Origin: Candidatus Trichorickettsia mobilis
Lineage (GTDB): Bacteria; Pseudomonadota; Alphaproteobacteria; Rickettsiales; Rickettsiaceae
Length of the DNA: 64,000 nt
NCBI RefSeq assembly: GCF_963422225.1
Contig: NZ_OY728607.1
Location: forward strand, 186,001-250,000
Direction: 5' to 3'
Part shown: one piece after another, positions 58,546 through 64,000 of the stretch
How positions within the stretch are numbered: position 1 is the stretch's first letter
How the letters are laid out: the number at the start of each line of letters is the position of its first letter
The notes under the pieces: generated by a model
Databases searched by the model: none
What the model saw: the letters and a program-made list of their open reading frames with translations, nothing else
What the model was told of the DNA's origin: nothing
Translations under genes and position numbers: made by a program

Positions 58546-60012
58546 TTAAATATATACTAAAAATCTGCTAATTAATTTTTGAATCAAGAAGAAACCAATA
58601 ACTCCTGCAATACAAATAACGATGCTAATCAGCATTGATAATGGCAATTTATCCTCTAAATTATGATTAGTTGGAGTATTGGTTTTATAAATGAATATCA
58701 AAATTTTAGTCATATATAAAGCTGATAAAATTGTACTAATTGCTATTATAACCATAATGAGCAATTGTTGCTGTTGTGCTGCGGCCAGCATGATATAAAA
58801 TTTACTGATGAATCCAGCAAACGGTGGCAGCCCAATTAATGATAAACTGGCAATGAGCATGATCAGGCTGGTTTTTGGCATCGCAACCTTAATTCCCAAT
58901 AAATCTTTGATTTGACTAGTATGGTTTATACTATAGTAAGAACCTGCAGCAAAAAATAAACAAATTTTCGTTATGGAATGTGAGACCATATGCAAAATTG
59001 CAGCGGCGATAGATTTTTGGGTAAACATAAATGCACTCAAAAGTGCTAGCGCTAATTGATTGATTGTCGAATAAGCTAAAATCATTTTTATATTATTCGC
59101 TTGCAGCCCTTTAAAAGCACTATAAAAAATAGTAATTATCGGTAATAAAATTATCCAGTTAAAGGGAGTAAATAATGAGTGTAAATATTTAAGCCCAAAA
59201 ACATATATAATTATTTTAAAAATACAAAATAATCCAGCCTTTACCACTACTACGGCATGTAATAATGCACTTACCGGATATGTAGCAACCATTGCTGTTG
59301 GTAGCCATCCATGTAAAGGATATATAGCTGCTTTACTGATACCGAAAATAAACATTAAAAATAAAAAAATTGCTTGAGTATCAGAAAAATTATCCTGGAT
59401 AAAACCGTCGTAAATAAAACTTCCATGATCTACTTTTGCATAAATAATTAAAATAGCTGGAAAAAACAGCAACATAGAGCTGCCCATTAGTATTGTTAGA
59501 TATTGATAGAGTTTATCGTATATTGCTCCAGCTTTAACATGGATAATTAAAGGTATAGTTGCCAGAGTAAGGAGTTCATAGCAGCAAAACATAGTAAATA
59601 AATTTGCTGATAATGATAATAGTGCTCCCATCAAGATGATGAGGTTGAAAAAAAACAGAAATCTTGATGAATTTGCAATATTATTGATTACCAAATACTT
59701 AGTAGTATATAGCAAAGCACAAATCCATAAGCTTCCTAGTAAATTAAGAAAGATAATACCGACAGCTTCTAGATGTAAGCTAAAAGCATAATGATCAAAG
59801 GCGAAAAGTATGATATTTGCCCGAATACCATGAAGGAATAGCCAATCAATAATTATAATATTGATTAGAAATATAGTGCTGATTAATAGCAATAATATAT
59901 TACGGATATTACTATCCTCTTTAGTAATAAAAGGAGTAAGTAAATTGACGCTACCAATTATTAGGGTAGAAATAACCGAAAAGTTAGCGGTAATAAAATT
60001 TTCTAAGATCAT
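58546..60012 (-). CDS. MnhD/NuoM-like proton-translocating membrane subunit
   Basis: A 488-residue polytopic subunit with about 14 membrane helices. The core is GISKAAIYPLHGWLPTAMVA (the conserved Lys/His/Trp loop of antiporter-like subunits) and TYPVSALLHAVVVVKAGLFC. Its start overlaps the preceding gene stop by 4 bases (ATGA), so it is coupled. The gene beyond it in the same direction is the IS-interrupted homologue; the toxin-antitoxin pair now lies between them. Confidence 0.9.
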   Translation of the reverse strand: MILENFITANFSVISTLIIGSVNLLTPFITKEDSNIRNILLLLISTIFLINIIIIDWLFLHGIRANIILFAFDHYAFSLHLEAVGIIFLNLLGSLWICALLYTTKYLVINNIANSSRFLFFFNLIILMGALLSLSANLFTMFCCYELLTLATIPLIIHVKAGAIYDKLYQYLTILMGSSMLLFFPAILIIYAKVDHGSFIYDGFIQDNFSDTQAIFLFLMFIFGISKAAIYPLHGWLPTAMVATYPVSALLHAVVVVKAGLFCIFKIIIYVFGLKYLHSLFTPFNWIILLPIITIFYSAFKGLQANNIKMILAYSTINQLALALLSAFMFTQKSIAAAILHMVSHSITKICLFFAAGSYYSINHTSQIKDLLGIKVAMPKTSLIMLIASLSLIGLPPFAGFISKFYIMLAAAQQQQLLIMVIIAISTILSALYMTKILIFIYKTNTPTNHNLEDKLPLSMLISIVICIAGVIGFFLIQKLISRFLVYI

Positions 60013-61421
60013 AATAATGGTAATGTAATAAGCTGTAATATTATAATTAAGTAAAATGCATACGGTTTTGTATGTAGTTTATGTTCTTCTGTATCATAGC
60101 TAGGTTTAGCATTGCTAAAAAGGAGTAAACTAGCAATTCTATAATGATATAGTAGGGACAGTGTGGAGCCGATAATAACTGTAAAAAATTCAAGCCATTT
60201 ACCATCGCTAATCAATAAATCAAGCATTTTGATTTTTATAATAAACATCGGACTCAAAGGAAGACCACTACTACAAAATAGTATACCGATGATTGTGCTA
60301 TACAAAAGCGGTCTCCTTTTTATCAACGATAGATAATTACTGTTAACTTCAGTATAAGCGATAATCATGAATAAGCCGGCTTTATTCAGCCCATCGATAA
60401 ATAATAATTGATATAGAATAGGAGATATCTGGGCAGAAGTAATGGTTAATAGTAACATGGCATAGCCTACCCCAGCAGCGGCACCATAGATAACAATCTT
60501 TTTTATATTGACTGATATAGTAGCAAACCATGAGACTAGTATTATTGTTGCTAATGCTAAAGGAGTGATGAAGTTAGCGATAGTCTGTAATTGTTGTTGA
60601 TCTTCAATCACAAAGTAAATGAATCTAATGCAAATATAACTGCCAACAATAGTTGATATACTGCCAAGGTAAGCTAAGATGCTTGCTGGGGTTGATGAGT
60701 ATGCGCGCATCATCCAGAAATGCATGGGAAAGAACGCTATTTTTAGTAATACTCCAATCAAAATAAAGCTTACCGCAGCAATTACTATCCTTGAATCGTA
60801 TAAACCAATTAAACGTTGATGAATATCTGAGATGTTCAGGCTACCAGTTTGATTTAAGATAAAACCAATGCCAATTAAAATAAGAGTAGCGCCAATAGTA
60901 CCAAGCATTAAATAATCGAAAGCACCAATAACTGCGCGTGAATTACCACCAGTCGCCATCAATACATAAGTGCTTAGTGAAGAAATCTCGATGAACACAT
61001 AGAGGTTGAATAAATCATTGGTACTAATAATTCCTATATAGCCTGCATGTGCGAACAATAATATTGCATAAAATAAATGTTGCCTATTGCTGGGAATAAA
61101 TTTAATTATCGATTCCTGGATAAAATAATGACCAGCGGTTAAACAAAATAATAGGATACAATTAATATAAATAATTATCGGTTGATTGAGATAATCCAGC
61201 CGATATTCAATACCAATCGGCGCCTGCCAATTACCAAAATTGTAAGATAATATATTATTTTGTAATATCAATATTCCATAAATACTTATTGCTGAGTTTA
61301 ATATAAGCGCAAACACACTAAGTGCTCTGGCAATGCTGGATTTACTACTTAGAGCTACGAGTAGAGCGCTAGAGAAGGGGATCAGTACTTGTAGAGCAGG
61401 GAGGTGCTTTGCTATTAACAT
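60009..61421 (-). CDS. MnhD-like proton-translocating membrane subunit
   Basis: A 470-residue homologue of the Mrp D and Nuo N/M subunits. It has NDLFNLYVFIEISSLSTYVL with the conserved Glu in membrane helix 5, LLKIAFFPMHFWMMRAYSST with the conserved Lys and His, and ASILAYLGSIS. It overlaps mnhC by 7 bases and the next subunit by 4 bases. These genes lack the Nuo soluble modules, so they form a separate Mrp-like complex or an accessory unit. Confidence 0.9.
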   Translation of the reverse strand: MLIAKHLPALQVLIPFSSALLVALSSKSSIARALSVFALILNSAISIYGILILQNNILSYNFGNWQAPIGIEYRLDYLNQPIIIYINCILLFCLTAGHYFIQESIIKFIPSNRQHLFYAILLFAHAGYIGIISTNDLFNLYVFIEISSLSTYVLMATGGNSRAVIGAFDYLMLGTIGATLILIGIGFILNQTGSLNISDIHQRLIGLYDSRIVIAAVSFILIGVLLKIAFFPMHFWMMRAYSSTPASILAYLGSISTIVGSYICIRFIYFVIEDQQQLQTIANFITPLALATIILVSWFATISVNIKKIVIYGAAAGVGYAMLLLTITSAQISPILYQLLFIDGLNKAGLFMIIAYTEVNSNYLSLIKRRPLLYSTIIGILFCSSGLPLSPMFIIKIKMLDLLISDGKWLEFFTVIIGSTLSLLYHYRIASLLLFSNAKPSYDTEEHKLHTKPYAFYLIIILQLITLPLL

Positions 61422-61792
61422 TCAGGCCTGTCTATATCAGTTTCTTTTAATAAAATCTCATTTTCAGAAATAGTATTATATTGTTGGTATATTCGATAAA
61501 TCAAAGCTAGTCCAACCGCAAAAGTTGCAAAACCAACTACAATAGCCGTAAGCACTAATATGTGTGGCAGTGGGTTAGAATATGTGTGTAAGCATGAATT
61601 AGAATCTGCAATACACCGGTCAATTGGTGGTATACCATTTTTAATTTTTGCAAACGCAATATAAAAAATTAATACAGCGCTTTGAAAAATGCCTAATCCA
61701 ATAATTTTACGTAGATAATTATCACTAGCTAGCATAATGAATAGGCCACTAGTCATTATTATTACTGCGCAACAATAAATCCAATGATGCAT
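61415..61792 (-). CDS. MnhC/NuoK-like membrane subunit
   Basis: 125 residues from the ATG at 61792 (MHHWIYCCAVIIMTSGLF), chosen because AAGAGGT lies upstream at good spacing. Three membrane helices; the family block NPLPHILVLTAIVVGFATFA is clear, which marks subunit C of Mrp antiporters. It is the first of the mnhC-D-D run. Subunits A, B, E, F and G are not in the window on either side of this run. Confidence 0.9.
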   Translation of the reverse strand: MHHWIYCCAVIIMTSGLFIMLASDNYLRKIIGLGIFQSAVLIFYIAFAKIKNGIPPIDRCIADSNSCLHTYSNPLPHILVLTAIVVGFATFAVGLALIYRIYQQYNTISENEILLKETDIDRPEC

Positions 61793-62092
61793 ATAAAATA
61801 TACCTCTTTTAACAGACAAAATTTGTAAGACTCTATTGAGTATACTTTAAATAATCTAAAAGCATAAAACTACACTCAAAAAATTTATAGAGCAAGAAGT
61901 CTAATACATTCATGGTTTTTTTGTATAGATCTTAATTTAGTGGGCTTTTGTTTAAAAAAACTCTAGACCATTGTCTAAAGATTTGCTATATAAGTTACTA
62001 CTTCAAAGAGTATGTGATATATAGTTCTTAATACTAGCTCTACAAATCTAAGTTAGTTTGATTAATTCAAAAATCTTAAGGAAAGTAGGTAT

Positions 62093-62362
62093 ATGAAAAA
62101 TAATGAAGATACTGATGAAGATAACGTTCCATCTAGCGCTATTTCACTTGCTAAAAGAGAAAACAATCGTTTAAAACAGGAACTACAAACACTAAAAGAT
62201 GAAACTGCAAGAGTACAGGCAGAGCAGGCAGAAATTGATAGGATTAACCAAGAATCTTTGGAGAACCAAAAGGTTATTTTGGCGCTTAAAGAAACAATAT
62301 TTAATAATGAAGCTTTAATATTGGGACATATATTGTTACCGGATAATGATGAAGTTGAGTGA
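62093..62362 (+). CDS. small coiled-coil protein, unknown function
   Basis: The 89 residues begin acidic (MKNNEDTDEDN). A long helix follows with heptad repeats (AKRENNRLKQELQTLKDETA to NQESLENQKVILALKETIFN), so it probably forms a coiled-coil dimer. No signal or membrane segment. A good ribosome site (AAGGAAAG) precedes the ATG. No family recognised. tRNA-Asn lies 100 bases downstream. About 300 AT-rich bases without clear features separate it from mnhC. Confidence 0.65.
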   Translation: MKNNEDTDEDNVPSSAISLAKRENNRLKQELQTLKDETARVQAEQAEIDRINQESLENQKVILALKETIFNNEALILGHILLPDNDEVE

Positions 62363-62461
62363 TATTTCTGTGTTTACAATTCATTAATTTACTCAATTTT
62401 TGTTAAACATTAAGTTTACGTCGAAATATCTGCACAATATTTTTTGTCCTTTATTCCTTAA

Positions 62462-62536
62462 TCCTCGGTAGCTCAGTGGTAGAGCAAACGGCTGTTAACC
62501 GTTCGGTCGCTGGTTCGAATCCGGCCCGGGGAGCCA
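62462..62536 (+). tRNA. tRNA-Asn (anticodon GTT)
   Basis: Acceptor TCCTCGG pairs with CCGGGGA including one G-T pair. The D arm is TAGCTCAGTGGTAGAGC, the anticodon arm CGGCTGTTAACCG, and the T arm CTGGTTCGAATCCGG. CCA is encoded at the end. Length is 75 bases. Confidence 0.97.
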
Positions 62537-62602
62537 ATAATTATATTAGCCTCATAAATTTCTATAAAATTTGTTCATACCCCACGGTTCAATTTCAAAA
62601 AA

Positions 62603-62729
62603 TATAGCTAGAGTCAGTAGGTGGTGATAGTTGAATTTTAAAGTGAGTGCGTGCAAGCAAGTACTTAATTTGTTTCGCACAAACCTTACATTAAAATTTG
62701 ACTATCATCACCTACTGACTCTAGCTATA
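62603..62729. repeat. complete palindromic element, family E
   Basis: 29-base arms (TATAGCTAGAGTCAGTAGGT continuing GGTGATAGT, and complement) match at 28 positions. The interior contains GCAAGTACTTAATTTGTTTC and CATTAAAATTTG. It lies 66 bases past tRNA-Asn. A half copy is at 52129-52208. Confidence 0.9.
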
Positions 62730-62771
62730 CCGTAATCAACTTAGGGAGTTGTGTTTATTTTGTGTGCTGCA

Positions 62772-62912
62772 TTAATTACAGCAACCACCACCACCGGATT
62801 CAGAGCTGCTTCCATTATTTGCGTCTGCTGGATAGGTTTTATTAACTTTATTAGCATTGCATGCTGAGAACATTATACATAGTATAAAATAGAGCAGAAC
62901 AGACTTTTTCAT
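62772..62912 (-). CDS. 46-residue lipoprotein with a Gly-Gly-Gly-Gly-Cys-Cys tail
   Basis: ATG at 62912 gives a classical lipoprotein signal (MKKSVLLYFILCIMFSAC, lipobox FSAC). A short polar stretch (NANKVNKTYPADANNGSS) and a SESGGGGCCN end follow. The mature peptide is only 29 residues. Its terminal cysteine pair could bind a metal or form a disulfide. No strong ribosome site is seen (GGTAAAGAA). Small lipoproteins like this are known in Rickettsiales but I cannot name a family. Confidence 0.65.
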   Translation of the reverse strand: MKKSVLLYFILCIMFSACNANKVNKTYPADANNGSSSESGGGGCCN

Positions 62913-63165
62913 TTCTTTACCAAACCTTAACTTAATTATATTGATTTATACCTGTTTAATTTCGTCATTGAAATTTAACTACACATCATAAATCGATTTG
63001 GCAAGAAATCTATATAATATTAAATGTTTTATATATATTTATAGTTTCTCTAGTTGAGTTATCACAAATATTATTAATCAGTGAAACTCATTTGCTATAG
63101 CCTACGTCACTTATGTAATGACAATGGTTTTGTCAGAATCAAAAGGTATGCTTTATAAAAAAAGG

Positions 63166-63196
63166 GTGAGTTTCTACAACATTAAAAGAAACTCAC
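63166..63196. terminator. bidirectional intrinsic terminator
   Basis: A 10-bp stem (GTGAGTTTCT and its complement) with an 11-base loop has a T-run on the right (CTACTTTTTTT) and an A-run on the left (ATAAAAAAAGG), so it fits termination in both directions. It lies 45 bases past the stop of the repeat-protein gene on the minus strand. Confidence 0.8.
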
Positions 63197-63240
63197 TACT
63201 TTTTTTGACAAAGCCAATCGCGAAAGAACTTTTAGGCTTA

Positions 63241-64000
63241 TTAATAAATATCAGCTCCTTCATTAAGTTGTCCGATGGCATTCACAAGTATAACATCTGC
63301 AATTTGTTGATTTTCAGCATTAAGTAAATCTAGATTTGCTGGTAAACCAAAATTGTGAGCTTGTTCTTGGAAGATATCATTCAATATTTGTAGAGTGGTA
63401 GGATTAGCAGTATTAGCCTGAGCAGTTAGTTCTCTTAACTCAGTTAGAGCTTCGGTTATTGTAAGATGTGCAAAATGCTCATGAGCATCATGTAAAGCTA
63501 TATCATGCTGCGTTTGATTTAGAGTAATCGCTACAGCAGTAGCTGCAGTTGCTTGATTTTCAGCAGTAAGTAAATCTAGATTTGCTGGTAGACCAAGATT
63601 GTGAGCTTGTTCTTGGAAGATATCATTCAATGTTTGTAGAGTGGTAGGATTAGCAGTATTAGCTTGAGCAATTATATCCATTAACCCAGTAAGTGCTTGA
63701 ATTGGTGTAAGATTTTCAAAAGTCTCACGAGCATTAAGTAAAGCCATATCATGTTGTGTTTGATTTAGAGTAATCTCGACGGCAGTAGCTGCAGTTACTT
63801 GATTTGTAGCATTAAGTAAATCTAGATTTGTTGGTAGACCAAGAATGTGAGCTTGTTCTTGGAAGATATCATTCAATGTTTGTAGGGTATTAGGATTAGC
63901 GGTATTAGCTTGAGCAATTATATCCATTAACCCAGTAAGTGCTTGAATTGGTGTAAGATTTTCAAAAGTCTCACGAGCATTAAGTAAAGCCATATCATGT
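63241..64000 (-). CDS. tandem-repeat helical protein sharing the flagellin-like motif (partial)
   Basis: The frame is open to the right edge, so the start is outside; an ATG at 63993 is only an internal Met of the repeat. At least three units of 82 residues (246 bp) are visible, each with TQHDMALLNARETFENLTPI, LTGLMDIIAQANTANPTTLQ, TLNDIFQEQAHNLGLP and NLDLLNAENQ. The last unit has diverged. The core IIAQANTANP is identical to residues 90-99 of the flagellin-like protein at 5582-6421, and the DNA around it is also alike. The unit resembles the flagellin D1 helix (ALTELRELTAQANTANP for the usual LQRIRELAVQAANGT). The protein ends NEGADIY. Function unknown. A terminator follows. Confidence 0.75.
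   Translation of the reverse strand, partial: HDMALLNARETFENLTPIQALTGLMDIIAQANTANPNTLQTLNDIFQEQAHILGLPTNLDLLNATNQVTAATAVEITLNQTQHDMALLNARETFENLTPIQALTGLMDIIAQANTANPTTLQTLNDIFQEQAHNLGLPANLDLLTAENQATAATAVAITLNQTQHDIALHDAHEHFAHLTITEALTELRELTAQANTANPTTLQILNDIFQEQAHNFGLPANLDLLNAENQQIADVILVNAIGQLNEGADIY

Overview
The window is about 64 kb of AT-rich DNA that reads as the chromosome of an obligate intracellular alphaproteobacterium of the Rickettsiales, most likely Rickettsiaceae. This is inferred from gene content, without any database search. The supporting signs are: an OmpB/Sca-like autotransporter whose N-terminus (MEKKPKFLKNL) recalls rickettsial OmpB; two adjacent cysteine desulfurases inside an isc cluster; a 1593-residue NAD-glutamate dehydrogenase; a cox operon; Mrp/Nuo-like membrane subunits; an ankyrin protein; and many short palindromic elements, some of them inside coding sequence.

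Layout. 1-5.4 kb: end of a membrane protein, then dnaK, dnaJ and prs. 5.6-12.7 kb: two divergent surface-type genes, a divergent flagellin-like protein and a giant autotransporter with seven 270-bp repeats. 12.7-16.6 kb: an IS66 transposase remnant, a perfect 21-bp dyad, an HTH regulator, ruvX, an RlpA-like lipoprotein whose signal peptide is split by a palindromic element, and a BON lipoprotein. 16.7-22.9 kb: Fe-S assembly genes on the minus strand (hscB, hscA, iscR, nifS-like, iscS, iscU, iscA) with a putative IscR box. 23-31.8 kb: an unrecognised 571-residue protein, lpd, sua5-type tsaC, glyS, glyQ and a cation efflux protein. 32-36.8 kb: a small membrane protein, cytochrome b561, a block of nested palindromes, a fatty-acid desaturase, tRNA-Gly and mnmE. 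36.9-46.8 kb: NAD-GDH, a RodZ-like protein, leuS with an in-frame palindromic insertion, a DUF3576-like protein and corA. 46.9-51.5 kb: coxB, a xenobiotic acetyltransferase, coxA and ctaB, with miniature elements in the junctions. 52.2-55.4 kb: ankyrin protein and oligopeptidase B. 55.4-61.8 kb: an mnhC plus three mnhD-like genes, interrupted by an IS5-like element and a toxin-antitoxin pair. 62-64 kb: coiled-coil protein, tRNA-Asn, a 46-residue lipoprotein, and the end of a tandem-repeat protein that shares a motif with the flagellin-like gene.

The main story is how short mobile DNA has entered this reduced genome with little damage. One intact IS5-like element (56967-57874) has 17-bp terminal repeats and an AAT target duplication. 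Several 142-157 bp miniature elements carry related ends. One sits between coxA and ctaB and rebuilds both the coxA stop and the ctaB start codon. A remnant end lies next to the iscR promoter. The IS itself replaced the first ~22 codons of an mnhD-like gene with a new in-frame start. Other palindrome families have entered rlpA and leuS in frame.

The most novel protein signal is a pair of related genes at opposite ends of the window, 5582-6421 and 63241-64000. The first keeps both conserved ends of flagellin. The second tandemly repeats an 82-residue unit built around the same helix motif. No other flagellar gene is visible here.
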